NCBI GenBank assembly: GCA_963832355.1
Contig: CAWHTX010000008.1
Coordinates: 124,001-188,000 of the forward strand
Direction of reading: 5' to 3'
From: DATFVA01 sp963832355
Lineage (GTDB): Bacteria > Bacteroidota > Ignavibacteria > Ignavibacteriales > Ignavibacteriaceae
DNA length: 64,000 nucleotides
In this document: one piece after another, positions 26,812 to 35,233 of the stretch
How the letters are laid out: every line of letters starts with the position of its first letter
Numbering within the stretch: the first letter of the stretch is position 1
Program-made: the position numbers and the translations under genes
Notes under the pieces: model-generated
What the model saw: the letters and a program-made list of their open reading frames with translations, nothing else
What the model was told of the DNA's origin: nothing
Databases searched by the model: none

Positions 26812-27762
26812 ATGGCGGCAGAAGACTTAATAAGAGAATTAGGGGAATTAGGAATGGCAACCCGCTTAAAAAGGTTGGGCGACAGGCTTTCGCAGGATGT
26901 AGCCAGGATCTATAAAAACCGGAATCTTGATTTTGAGCCCAAATGGTTCACTACTATGTACGCTTTATATAAAAATGGATCAATGAGCATACAGGGCCTG
27001 GCTCAATCGTTAGGTTTTACGCATCCCGCAATAATACAATTCGTGAATCAGATGAAAAAGAAGAACCTGGTTGAAGCGAGGCCGGGTGAAGATAAAAGAG
27101 TTAATCTGATCTCACTTACTGCCAAAGGACGTGAAACATTTGAATCGATCAGGCCTTTGCTTACCGATATCGAAGAAGTTACTTCTGAAGTTATAAATTC
27201 TACAGGACTCGATATGCTGCTTCTTCTCGACAGAATAGAAGAGACCCTTGAGCAAAAAAGCATATATGACAGGATATCAGAAAGAATAAAAGAAAGAGAA
27301 ATAAAGGAAGTAAGAATTGTCAGTTACGATAAAAAGTACAAAGAAGACTTTAAAAGTTTGAACGAGGAGTGGCTGGGGAAATATTTTTCGGTTGAACCGG
27401 AAGATGAGCGAATTCTATCCTCGCCCGGAGATATAATTAAAAACGGAGGAGAGATCTTCTTCGCATTATACAATAATGAGGTAGCAGGTACATGCGCCGC
27501 TGTTAAAATTGATAAGAACACATATGAACTTGCGAAGATGGGGGTCACTGAGAAATACCAGGGTAAACAAATAGGGAAAAAACTTGCACTCACTGTAATC
27601 GGTTTTGCTGTTGCCAGAAATGCTGGACAGGTAGTTCTTGAAACAAGCAATAAACTTGGCGCTGCTTTGAATCTCTATAAAAAACTGGGGTTTGAGCAGG
27701 TACCCAATGATCATCCGGAGAAGTACCAGCGATGTACAATCAAAATGAAACTCGAAGTCTGA
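26812..27762 (+). CDS. MarR-type HTH fused to GNAT acetyltransferase
   Basis: 316-residue two-domain protein. Residues ~1-155 form a winged-helix MarR domain ('MSIQGLAQSLGFTHPAIIQF', 'MKKKNLVEARPGEDKRVN', 'LISLTAKGRETFESI'). Residues ~165-316 form a GNAT domain with 'EVAGTCAAVKI', the acetyl-CoA pyrophosphate loop 'VTEKYQGKQIGKKL' and 'NLYKKLGFEQVP'. Such HTH-GNAT fusions are known; the transcriptional target and acetylated substrate are unknown. It begins 38 bp after the VOC gene. Confidence 0.9.
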   Translation: MAAEDLIRELGELGMATRLKRLGDRLSQDVARIYKNRNLDFEPKWFTTMYALYKNGSMSIQGLAQSLGFTHPAIIQFVNQMKKKNLVEARPGEDKRVNLISLTAKGRETFESIRPLLTDIEEVTSEVINSTGLDMLLLLDRIEETLEQKSIYDRISERIKEREIKEVRIVSYDKKYKEDFKSLNEEWLGKYFSVEPEDERILSSPGDIIKNGGEIFFALYNNEVAGTCAAVKIDKNTYELAKMGVTEKYQGKQIGKKLALTVIGFAVARNAGQVVLETSNKLGAALNLYKKLGFEQVPNDHPEKYQRCTIKMKLEV

Positions 27763-27774
27763 AAGAACCAGCAT

Positions 27775-28912
27775 ATGAAAAAATCATTCGTCCTTCTACT
27801 GCTATGTTTATGTCCTGAATTCGTTCTTCCGCAAACATCCCTAAACATACCTGATTATTTTTATAAAAGACTTGATGGAAAGATCGATGATACTCTCAAT
27901 ATTCAGATGAATCTTACCAGAATGGATTCAGTTCTTGACGGCAACTATTTCTACTAATGATGTTGGCGAACCAATTTATTTTCAGTACTACAGCTATATA
28001 AGAGATGACGGCAGTATCCATATTGAGGAAGAGGGCGGTTATGATGAAGAATATAATACAATTATTACGGGGATTTTTGATGGGAAATTTACTTCACCGG
28101 GAGCAATTGAGGGCAGTTGGATAAGTCCTGATTCCTCTGAAATATACAATTTTGAACTAAAGGAAGTCTATCCGCCCGGGAGTGCAAAATTTGAAATAAA
28201 ACAATTGAATAAGAACTATGGTGAATCGGATTATTCCGACTTTGCCGCCTCGATTGAATTAAGCTATCCTGTAATGACAGATTATGCCGATGAGAAAGTG
28301 CAGAAAAAAATAAATTCTTTTATTACCGATTTTTACATTAATGGTTCGATGCAGGGAGATAATGGTTATACAGATATAAATGACAGGATGGAATCATTCA
28401 TAGAAGATTACCGGAATGAAATTGAAGCCGATTCGGAAATCTTTAAAGATTATAAACCGGTTTATGAGGACAATCAATTTACAAGCATTGCTTATAATTC
28501 CGATAATATTCTTAGTCTTGAAATCAGTGAATATATTTATACCGGCGGCGCCCACGGTAATTCCCTATTTTCTCTATTCAGTTTTAATCTTAAGAATGGT
28601 GAACAAATAACTCTTGATGATATTTTTAAGGGAAACTATAAAGCAGAATTAAATAAAGTCGGAGAAAAAATATTCAGGGAGAATTACCAGACAGATTCCA
28701 CACAATCTCTATACGAACAGGGATTTTTCGGATTTGAAAACGGCTTTGCACTGAATGAAAATTTCGATCTGTATAGAGGGGGAATAAAATTTCAGTTTAA
28801 TCCTTATGAAGCCGGTGCATATGTTCTCGGGGCACCAGAAGTATTTATCCCCTGGTCAGAAATCAGGGATATCATCCGCGATGACAGCCCACTCGAAAAT
28901 TTGCTCAAATAA
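27775..28912 (+). CDS. secreted DUF3298-containing protein (one-base frameshift)
   Basis: Exported protein of about 378 residues once one extra base at about 27952 is removed. The first frame supplies a signal peptide ('FVLLLLCLCPEFVLPQ') to 'VLDGNYF', and the second continues with 'TNDVGEPIYFQYYSYI'. The C-terminal half shows the DUF4163/DUF3298 (RsiV-like) pattern: 'IELSYPVMTDYADEKVQKKI', 'YIYTGGAHGNSLFSLFSF', 'GEQITLDDIF' and 'YVLGAPEVFIPWSEI'. In RsiV this domain binds lysozyme; the role here is unknown. The interval is 3n+1 bases. It follows the MarR-GNAT gene by 12 bp. Confidence 0.83.
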
Positions 28913-28914
28913 AC

Positions 28915-29010
28915 TCAGTCGAGATAAAGATACAAATACAGGCTGAGAGCAAACATTACAACCACAGCGGAGATCAACATTACCAGGAATGAGTTAAAAA
29001 ATAATTCCAT
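28915..29010 (-). CDS. small single-pass membrane protein (31 aa)
   Basis: Short ORF in the gap between two genes: Met-Glu-Leu then a nearly continuous hydrophobic stretch of about 22 residues and a C-terminal 'LYLYLYLD'. GGAGG lies at 29019-29023, 8 bases before the ATG, an unusually good ribosome site for this genome. It runs end to end with the plus-strand DUF3298 gene (2-base gap between stops). Resembles the size class of small regulatory subunits of membrane complexes, but I recognise no family (not KdpF, CydX or CcoS). Confidence 0.5.
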   Translation of the reverse strand: MELFFNSFLVMLISAVVVMFALSLYLYLYLD

Positions 29011-29065
29011 AGTTAAATCCTCCACTCTTAATATGGCTTATTTCTGCTAATTTAGCAAATATTTT

Positions 29066-29498
29066 CTACATTTTGAGGTTCATACGAGCCGAAATAAGCC
29101 TAAAATCATTTTCGCTTATCTCGAAAAGTCCCAGCCGGAACTTAAACCCCCAAGATTTTTTATTCTCAATAAATTCAAGATCTGCAATGAGGGGACGAAT
29201 AGGTATCTCGTTACAATTCAAAATATTCAGCATTTCTCCTGAAAGGCCGGAAAGTATTAGTTAATACAACCTGGTATATTTTCTCATCCTTAATCCCAGC
29301 AATTGCGGTAAAATTCTGGAGTGTTTCTCTGCCTGATAAGGATGTCTTTGGTGAATAAAAAATCACAAAGTCACCCTTACTTAGTTTTTCAAGGGGTGCT
29401 TTTTTTCCGTGTCCGGCCTGAATTATTCCGTCTTGTTTACCAATAAGTACATGATCTCTGGATACGGTATTAATGAAATATTTCTTGCTATAGTTCAT
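29066..29498 (-). CDS. EVE domain protein (one-base frameshift)
   Basis: PUA-like EVE domain protein, thought to bind modified bases in RNA or DNA. The N-terminal frame gives 'NTVSRDHVLIGKQDGIIQAG', 'KGDFVIFYSPKTSL', 'FTAIAGI' and 'FRPFRRNAEYFE'. One extra base near 29214 shifts the frame; the continuation is 'CNEIPIRPLIADLEFIENKK' followed by 'WGFKFRLGLFEIS' and 'FRLISARM', ending at 29066. The interval is 3n+1 bases and the restored product is 143 residues, the normal size. The start ATG overlaps the end of the lysA remnant, so the two were one operon. Confidence 0.85.
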
Positions 29499-29747
29499 CT
29501 GAATAGACTGATTTTGGAAGATCTCTCAGGTTATATTGAGACGACATAACTTCTCCATAGGCTCCGGCAGTTCTGATCGCTAAAATATCATCCCTTTTTG
29601 TTTCCGGCAGCATCAATGATTTTCCGAAAGTATCCGAAGATTCACAGATAGGACCAACTACATCATATCTCCTGAAATTAGCCCGGCAGCCTCTTTCATA
29701 CGCTGTGCTGAACCCACCGATGTACCGCCGAATTTAAGAACTTTCAT
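29488..29747 (-). pseudogene. lysC-lysA remnant: aspartokinase N-terminus joined to diaminopimelate decarboxylase C-terminus
   Basis: Reading from 29747 leftwards: the start 'MKVLKFGGTSVGSAQRMKEA' is the unmistakable N-terminus of aspartate kinase (KFGGTS motif). About 25 residues in, near 29668-29680, it switches frame to a C-terminal piece of diaminopimelate decarboxylase: 'YDVVGPICESSDTFGK', 'ILAIRTAGAYGEVMSSQYNL', 'LPKSVYSDEL', then stop. In several bacteria a single bifunctional aspartate kinase/DAP decarboxylase combines these domains in this order. Thus the middle of such a fused gene, or of two adjacent genes, is missing; hundreds of codons are absent while both ends are well conserved. 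Lysine/DAP synthesis would need other copies elsewhere in the genome. Confidence 0.85.
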
Positions 29748-29887
29748 CTTTCTCTGCTCTGTTAAATAGTTTGGGAATCGTCGCCCGAATATAAGAATTA
29801 AAAATAAAAATCCAGACTGGAATAATTATTAATGTGATTGATTAAATTATAATAATGTATAACTTTTACATGATTTATATAAAAACT

Positions 29888-30292
29888 ATGGATAGTCAAA
29901 ACCAAAATATCGAAACAGTTAAAAAACTCTATGAAGCTTTCGGAAAAAGAGATATCAATTCAATTCTTTCATTGCTTAGTCCCGATGTTGAATGGGGAGA
30001 ACCCGAAAATCCCTATAATCCGGCGGGTGGAACAAGGTACGGACATAAGGGATTTCTGGAATGGATAAATATCGGACATGAAACTGAAGAGATCCTGGCT
30101 CTTGAACCAAGGCAATTTTTATCCAATGAAAACTCTGTAGCCGTAACAGGTCATCTTAAATGTCTCGCTAAACCAACCGGGAAAATTTATGAAAGTGATT
30201 TTGTTCATCTTATTAAGCTGAATGAGGGGAAAATCATTCTATTCAAAGAATTTTTTGATACGTACACCGCAGGAGAAGCTTTCCGCCAATAA
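29888..30292 (+). CDS. SnoaL/NTF2-like domain protein
   Basis: About 134 residues with the NTF2-like cone fold pattern: 'ETVKKLYEAFGKRDINSIL', 'LLSPDVEWGEPENP', 'GHKGFLEWI', 'VAVTGHLKCLAKPTG', 'DFVHLIKLNEGKIILFKEFFDTYTA'. Members bind small hydrophobic ligands or catalyse isomerisations. The start at 29888 fits family N-termini; an ATG at 29855 is in frame but adds an unrelated 'MYNFYMIYIK'. No Shine-Dalgarno is visible for either. Isolated gene. Confidence 0.8.
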   Translation: MDSQNQNIETVKKLYEAFGKRDINSILSLLSPDVEWGEPENPYNPAGGTRYGHKGFLEWINIGHETEEILALEPRQFLSNENSVAVTGHLKCLAKPTGKIYESDFVHLIKLNEGKIILFKEFFDTYTAGEAFRQ

Positions 30293-30379
30293 AAAATAAG
30301 CACAGAAAAGTTTTGACTGTTTTAATACTTATTTAAAAGACTATTTTTACTGTGTTATTGGTTATTTCTTTTGTGATGA

Positions 30380-30955
30380 ATGATTAAATACTTCTTCATA
30401 CTTATTATAAATCTTTTTGTTTTGTCAAGCTTAATACCTGCCCAAAGCTGCGAAAACGGAGCCTTTGGTGCACCTGTATTAAAGTTTACAAACATTGCGG
30501 GACAAACAGGCTTAATAGCCGGAGGAAAAGCCGGATGGATAATAAATAAGAGGATTGTTCTTGGTGCGGGTTATTACGTCCTGACTAATGAGGTAAGTTC
30601 AGATTATATGGTTCAGCCCGCTAACCAGGACCTGCTGATCGACTTTAACTACGGGGGACTTGAATTCGAATACCTGCTCCTTTATGAAAGTAATTATAAC
30701 CTGAGTTTAAGTATGCTTTTAGGAAGCGGCGGACTGAATTTTTACCTGAAAGATAATAACACAAAGTTTTCAAACCGTAATTTACTTGTCTGGGAACCGC
30801 AGATTAGTTTTGAAGTGAAGCTTAATGAATGGCTGCACACGGATATTGGGATCAGCTACAGAATGATCTCATCGTATACTGATGTTTATAATATTACCCG
30901 TGAAGATTTACAGGGGATAACCGGAACATTAACTGTTAAACTGGGCGAGTATTGA
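30380..30955 (+). CDS. secreted or outer-membrane beta-barrel-like protein
   Basis: 191-residue protein with a signal peptide ('FFILIINLFVLSSLIPAQ') and a mature part of alternating strands: 'LIAGGKAGWIINKRIVLGAGYYVL', 'GLEFEYLLL', 'YNLSLSMLLGSGGLNFYL', 'WLHTDIGISYRMISS', 'GITGTLTVKLGEY'. This aromatic-ended strand pattern is that of a small outer-membrane beta-barrel. No named family is recognised. Its stop overlaps the start of the next gene, so they are likely co-expressed envelope proteins. Confidence 0.7.
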   Translation: MIKYFFILIINLFVLSSLIPAQSCENGAFGAPVLKFTNIAGQTGLIAGGKAGWIINKRIVLGAGYYVLTNEVSSDYMVQPANQDLLIDFNYGGLEFEYLLLYESNYNLSLSMLLGSGGLNFYLKDNNTKFSNRNLLVWEPQISFEVKLNEWLHTDIGISYRMISSYTDVYNITREDLQGITGTLTVKLGEY

Positions 30956-32010
30956 GACCAAAGCAAATCAAACTATATAATAAAAGAATTTCCTTCTTCG
31001 GTTATCTCCTGCTGATTATCCAGCTCGTGGTACCTTCCATCAGCTTTGGACAGAATTCCGATACCCTGTCCATACCTCCGCATACTAAACCGTCGCTCTA
31101 TCTTTCTGCCGAAAAATTCACATATGCCGGCGAAAGAAGATATACCCTCGACGGCTTATTGCCTAATACCGAAACAGAGATCAGACCTGCGAGTGCGGCC
31201 ATCCTTGGAGGAATATACCTGGGAACTTTAACATGGCTTCACTTTCACCAGGCAAATGCATGGTGGAGCAAAGACAGAGGGAACTTTCATTTTGAGGAGG
31301 ACTGGGTTTATGCTCTCCAGGTAGATAAGGCGGGTCATTTTTACGGCGGATATCTTATCTCTTATTTACTAAGTGAAGGATTGATCGCCTCTGGTTTCTC
31401 CTGGGACGATGGTACAGTGTGGGGAACGGCATTAGGGATAGCGTATCAGACATATGTTGAAACCGAAGACGGCTTTGCAAAGGACTGGGGATTCAGTCCC
31501 TCCGACTGGTATGCGGATGCGGCAGGTTCTCTCTTTTTCCTCGCTCAGCATTATGTTCCGGCACTTCAGAACATAACTCCCAAATGGCAGTACATTCCAT
31601 CCGAATGGACGGGAAAGCCAACCCTCAGCAGCAGACCCAGGACCTTCATAGATGATTATAACAGCTCTACATTCTGGTGGTCTGTGAATGTATACAATAT
31701 TCTTCCTGACCAAATGAAAAAATACTGGGTTCCCTGGCTGGATATTTCTTTCGGGTACGGTGCTGATGCAATAGATGCGGCATCAACTGGTAATGGTCCT
31801 CCCGATCAGCTGGCAACCCGGAGATATATGATCGGGCTTGATTACAACCTGGTAAAACTCTTGCCTGAAGGCGGCTGGTTCTGGAATTGGTTCAGGCAGT
31901 CACTCAATTACATTAAATTTCCGTCTCCTGCAATCGAATTTAAGAATAACGTTACCAGGTTCTACCTGATGTATCCCTTCAGAATATCAGTAGGTAATTT
32001 AAAATTCTAG
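30952..32010 (+). CDS. DUF2279/YfiM-like envelope protein
   Basis: 352-residue exported protein. The N-terminal hydrophobic segment 'FFGYLLLIIQLVVPSISFGQ' is a signal peptide. The middle carries the DUF2279 pattern 'YALQVDKAGHFYGGYLISYL' with 'GIAYQTYVETEDGFAKDWGF' and 'SPSDWYADAAGSLF'; the DK-GH and D-x-x-G pairs are its hallmark. The C-terminal part has barrel-like strands ('WLDISFGYGADAI', 'RYMIGLDYNLVKLLP'). Start is TTG 30952, overlapping the previous stop; no ATG precedes the signal peptide. Function unknown, probably outer-membrane associated. Confidence 0.75.
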   Translation: MRPKQIKLYNKRISFFGYLLLIIQLVVPSISFGQNSDTLSIPPHTKPSLYLSAEKFTYAGERRYTLDGLLPNTETEIRPASAAILGGIYLGTLTWLHFHQANAWWSKDRGNFHFEEDWVYALQVDKAGHFYGGYLISYLLSEGLIASGFSWDDGTVWGTALGIAYQTYVETEDGFAKDWGFSPSDWYADAAGSLFFLAQHYVPALQNITPKWQYIPSEWTGKPTLSSRPRTFIDDYNSSTFWWSVNVYNILPDQMKKYWVPWLDISFGYGADAIDAASTGNGPPDQLATRRYMIGLDYNLVKLLPEGGWFWNWFRQSLNYIKFPSPAIEFKNNVTRFYLMYPFRISVGNLKF

Positions 32011-32043
32011 ACACAGAACAGCAGTTCATTTACGCAGGTCAAT

Positions 32044-33522
32044 TTAATTAGCAGGAACAGTCCTACCCATAGCCCATTCTCTCATCGATTCAATATTCTC
32101 GGCCATGATCACTGAAAGCGGTTTTGTCTTTTTAATTTCATCAAGCAGCAATTCAGTAGTAAGCTGTTTATACCCTCCGATAATGGAATAAAAACCGGAT
32201 ACAATTACCTGTTCAATTTCCGATCCGGAAAAACCATCACAGGCTTGTGATATTTTATTAAGGTCAAAGTTGTCAGGGTTTAAATCTCTTTTCCTTAGAT
32301 GGATAATTAAAATTTCTTTTCTGATGGCATCCGATGGTAAGTCGACAAAGAATATTTCATCCATCCTCCCCTTTCTCATCAATTCCGGCGGAAGGTTCTG
32401 GATGTCATTTGCAGTGGCCACCAGGAAGACTAGAGTTTTCCGTTCAGCCATCCATGTTAATATTGTACCGAGCACTCTTTTCGAAGTGCCGCTGTCGTTC
32501 GATTCGGAAGCAAGACCTTTTTCTATCTCATCTATCCATAACACGCAGGGGGCCATCATATCAGCCATTTTTAATGCTTCACGAGTTTTACGTTCCGTTT
32601 CCCCATAATATTTATTATAAAGTGTACCGAAATCGAGCCGCAGCAGAGGGATTCCCCACGTTCCGGCCACGGATTTTGCAGCAAGACTTTTACCACTTCC
32701 CTGAACACCCAGCAGAAGGATACCTTTAGGAGTATCAATTCCTTTACCTTTTTTATCACCTATAAATACTTTCTTTCTTTTATCGAGCCATTCTTTAAGA
32801 TTATTTAATCCTCCCACATCAGAAAAGGTCGAAGAATCATGCTCATAATAAAGAACATTATCCTTATTCAGCAGAAAATATTTCGCTTTTGCTATCTCAG
32901 GAATATCATCCTTTGTAATAGCATTATCACGCAGAGCATTATAGAAAATTCTCCTGATCTCCGAAAAAGAAAGTCCGTGAAGATTTTTTATGAATAGATC
33001 CAGAATGGCATCCTCTATACGAATTTCACGAACGGAATTTTCCACTTTCCATTTTTCAATCAATTCCATCAGGTAAGTTTTTATATCAGCATCCGATGGA
33101 AATGATACTTCAAAATTTGCAGATAAATGTTTAATCTCCTCCGGCAGTTCAATCTGGGTTGAAATAAAAAAAATAGTGTGATTTAATCTATCGGCATTCA
33201 GCGCTATTTCTTTAATAAGTCTGACATTTCTATCATTTTTTAAATAAGGATGGTAGTCTAATAGTATAAAAATAGCCGAACTATAGCTTTCATAAATTGT
33301 GTTTAGCACTTCAGTCGGCTCAAGTAAATTTGATCCGCTGATATTGCCGTACCTGTCAAGCAAAGAAAATCCCCGAATCAGGTTCCATCCGTATACGGGT
33401 TTTCTCACCGAAGAAGCCAGACTGACAATTAACAAAACTGCTTCTTTTTCGTCCCTGGTTTCAATTGTTATTAATGGTACGTGCGATTTAACCAGATGAA
33501 ACAGATCTAAAAGATTATCCAT
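32044..33522 (-). CDS. AAA family ATPase, Ycf46-like
   Basis: 492-residue AAA+ ATPase. An N-terminal region of about 230 residues with a RecA-like look ('LITIETRDEKEAVLL', 'LLDYHPYLKN') precedes the classical AAA module: Walker A GVQGSGKS near residue 270, Walker B 'CVLWIDEIEKGL' near 325, sensor 1 'VFLVATAND', arginine-finger region 'LMRKGRMDEIFFVDLP', and a C-terminal lid 'CDGFSGSEIEQVI'. This two-part layout is that of chloroplast/cyanobacterial Ycf46 and bacterial COG0464 relatives, of unclear cellular role. Standing alone, convergent with the DUF2279 gene. Confidence 0.88.
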   Translation of the reverse strand: MDNLLDLFHLVKSHVPLITIETRDEKEAVLLIVSLASSVRKPVYGWNLIRGFSLLDRYGNISGSNLLEPTEVLNTIYESYSSAIFILLDYHPYLKNDRNVRLIKEIALNADRLNHTIFFISTQIELPEEIKHLSANFEVSFPSDADIKTYLMELIEKWKVENSVREIRIEDAILDLFIKNLHGLSFSEIRRIFYNALRDNAITKDDIPEIAKAKYFLLNKDNVLYYEHDSSTFSDVGGLNNLKEWLDKRKKVFIGDKKGKGIDTPKGILLLGVQGSGKSLAAKSVAGTWGIPLLRLDFGTLYNKYYGETERKTREALKMADMMAPCVLWIDEIEKGLASESNDSGTSKRVLGTILTWMAERKTLVFLVATANDIQNLPPELMRKGRMDEIFFVDLPSDAIRKEILIIHLRKRDLNPDNFDLNKISQACDGFSGSEIEQVIVSGFYSIIGGYKQLTTELLLDEIKKTKPLSVIMAENIESMREWAMGRTVPAN

Positions 33523-33654
33523 TATATTACCGATAGATTTGCTACTACCTTTTAATGGTAAACTTAAGGCAAATCGCTTAATCCGTCAATTGCGGGGAAA
33601 TATTATTTTAGAAACGTGTGTACCATTATCTAATTACCCCGAGATATAATAGAT

Positions 33655-33948
33655 TCACTCCATCAAAAATATTTCCCGTCTCCCGCCTGTAACCAGGTCC
33701 ATATAGCCGTCGAGTATTTTTGCCGTATCAGGCTCTTTTGTAGCTGTTCTAATCTCTTTTCCAAAATCACCAAGATCCTCAACTTCATACTCAAAAACTA
33801 CTGTCCAGTAATTAGCTGCAATATCGGTCATTACACGCAGTCCCGTCATACCATGTTTCTCAAAAGAGGGGGCCGCCTGTTTGAATTTTTTTACCAGATC
33901 TTTTGCTTTTCCGGGTTTTGTGCTGAAAACATCACGAACCAGATACAT
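33655..33948 (-). CDS. NIPSNAP-like/dimeric alpha-beta barrel protein
   Basis: About 97-residue small protein with a ferredoxin-like dimeric alpha+beta barrel pattern: 'YLVRDVFSTKPGKAKDLVKKF', 'APSFEKHGMTGLRVMTDIA', 'YWTVVFEYEVEDLGDFGKEI'. Resembles NIPSNAP or antibiotic-biosynthesis-monooxygenase-type barrels. The start is set at the second Met of 'MMYLV': an ATG nine bases or more upstream lies in the same frame, but GGAGG sits inside that longer version and is spaced 5 bases from the ATG chosen here. First-downstream in the minus-strand stress-type cluster ending at 36.9 kb. Confidence 0.72.
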   Translation of the reverse strand: MYLVRDVFSTKPGKAKDLVKKFKQAAPSFEKHGMTGLRVMTDIAANYWTVVFEYEVEDLGDFGKEIRTATKEPDTAKILDGYMDLVTGGRREIFLME

Positions 33949-34008
33949 CATTTCCTCCATCTTTGTATTTATAAATCGACTCTTTAATATTGATTGATAT
34001 TAATGTAT

Positions 34009-34590
34009 TCAGATTTTATCAGTTGTGATATTTTTGACGTCGGGGATCAATGAATAGTGAAGTGCTACAGCGCCTGAGGCGAGAATTTTTGAATCTATCA
34101 GTTTAAGATGTTTTACGCTGTCAATTCCTTCAAATAAACGGGGGCCTTTACCTGCAATGACGGGATGAACCACGAACCAAAACTCATCAATAAGATTATG
34201 CTTAAATAACTGTCCGGCAATACTTATGCTTCCAGCGGAAATGCTTTTCCCGTTTTCTTTTTTTAATTCAAGAACTGTTGAGAGAAGATCTTTCTCAGCA
34301 AGAACTGAATTCTGCCAATCAACGCTCTTAAGGGTATTTGAAAAAATTATTTTCCTCATTGCATTAAATTTATCCGCAAATCTTTTTATGATCTCAGTAC
34401 ATTCGGGATCTTTATCTGCTGTCGGCCAATAGCTTGCCATCAACTCGTATGTTTTCCTTCCCATCAAACTTACGTCAACCTCATCCAGCAATCCCGTGAA
34501 AAAGTCGTGCAGTTCGTCATCGGCAATTCCGGTTGTATGATCTGCATATCCATTTATTGTATGATTAATAGAAAAAATAACTTTTCTCAT
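34009..34590 (-). CDS. dihydrofolate reductase family protein (RibD C-terminal-like)
   Basis: 193-residue NAD(P)H-binding protein of the RibD/YyaP-like DHFR superfamily: 'KVIFSINHTINGYADH', 'VSLMGRKTYELMASYWPT', 'KIIFSNTLKSVDWQNS', 'ISAGSISIAGQLFKHNLIDEF', 'VVHPVIAGKGPRLFEGI'. These proteins are called deaminase-reductases; substrates are unknown. Overlaps the neighbouring paralogue by 4 bp, so the pair arose by duplication and is co-translated. Confidence 0.9.
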   Translation of the reverse strand: MRKVIFSINHTINGYADHTTGIADDELHDFFTGLLDEVDVSLMGRKTYELMASYWPTADKDPECTEIIKRFADKFNAMRKIIFSNTLKSVDWQNSVLAEKDLLSTVLELKKENGKSISAGSISIAGQLFKHNLIDEFWFVVHPVIAGKGPRLFEGIDSVKHLKLIDSKILASGAVALHYSLIPDVKNITTDKI

Positions 34591-35216
34591 ATTTCTGGTC
34601 CGGAATCGTCAAGGGCAAAAGAACCTGTTTTTAATTCACCTGCGGGTTCATAACTATTAATGACCACACCCGTGGATGATGCTTTACTGTTCTTAAGTTT
34701 CCAGTTCACTGGTAAAGTACCCTCGCCAAATAATCTCTTTCCCTTTCCGACAGTTACCGGGAATACCCAGAGATTATATTCGTCTGCAAGTCCATTTTTA
34801 AGAAGTGTTTGTATAAGGCTGCTGCTTCCGTGAACCTGTATTTCGGGACCTTCTTTATCTTTCAATTTCTTGATTTCCTTAACTACGTCAGTTTTTATCA
34901 ACTGCGAATTATCCCAGTCAGCTTTATCCAGTGTTTTTGAAACCACGTATTTTTTTACGCTGTTAAGCTTATCGGCTGCAGGATCATTCGTTATCTTAGG
35001 CCAGTGAGCGGCGAATATTTGATAGGTCTTTCTACCTAGCAGAAGATCAAAAGGCTGTGCCATAAATTCATCCATGGTTTTTCCCATCATTTCATCCCAG
35101 TAATGGAACGACCAGCCGCCATATTTAAATCCTCCGTCAGTATCCTCTTCGGGACCGCCGGGAGCCTGCATAACACCGTCGAGAGTAACGAAAGTGTTAA
35201 CCACAATTTTTCTCAT
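34587..35216 (-). CDS. dihydrofolate reductase family protein (RibD C-terminal-like), second copy
   Basis: 209-residue paralogue of the adjacent gene: 'KIVVNTFVTLDGVMQAPGGPEED' followed by 'DLLLGRKTYQIFAAHWPKI', 'KYVVSKTLDKADWDNSQL', 'IQVHGSSSLIQTLLKNGLADEY' and 'VFPVTVGKGKRLFGEG'. The 'VTLDGVMQAPGG' form is that of the larger YciI/PhnB-associated reductases. It starts 18 bp after the PhnB-like gene and overlaps the next gene, fitting one operon with VOC and SnoaL proteins. Confidence 0.9.
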   Translation of the reverse strand: MRKIVVNTFVTLDGVMQAPGGPEEDTDGGFKYGGWSFHYWDEMMGKTMDEFMAQPFDLLLGRKTYQIFAAHWPKITNDPAADKLNSVKKYVVSKTLDKADWDNSQLIKTDVVKEIKKLKDKEGPEIQVHGSSSLIQTLLKNGLADEYNLWVFPVTVGKGKRLFGEGTLPVNWKLKNSKASSTGVVINSYEPAGELKTGSFALDDSGPEI

Positions 35217-35233
35217 TATAATTTAACCTTCCT

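Noticed and set aside
29073..29264. Plus-strand open frame over the EVE gene
   Set aside because: It is the antisense of the C-terminal half of the EVE protein and has no ribosome site.
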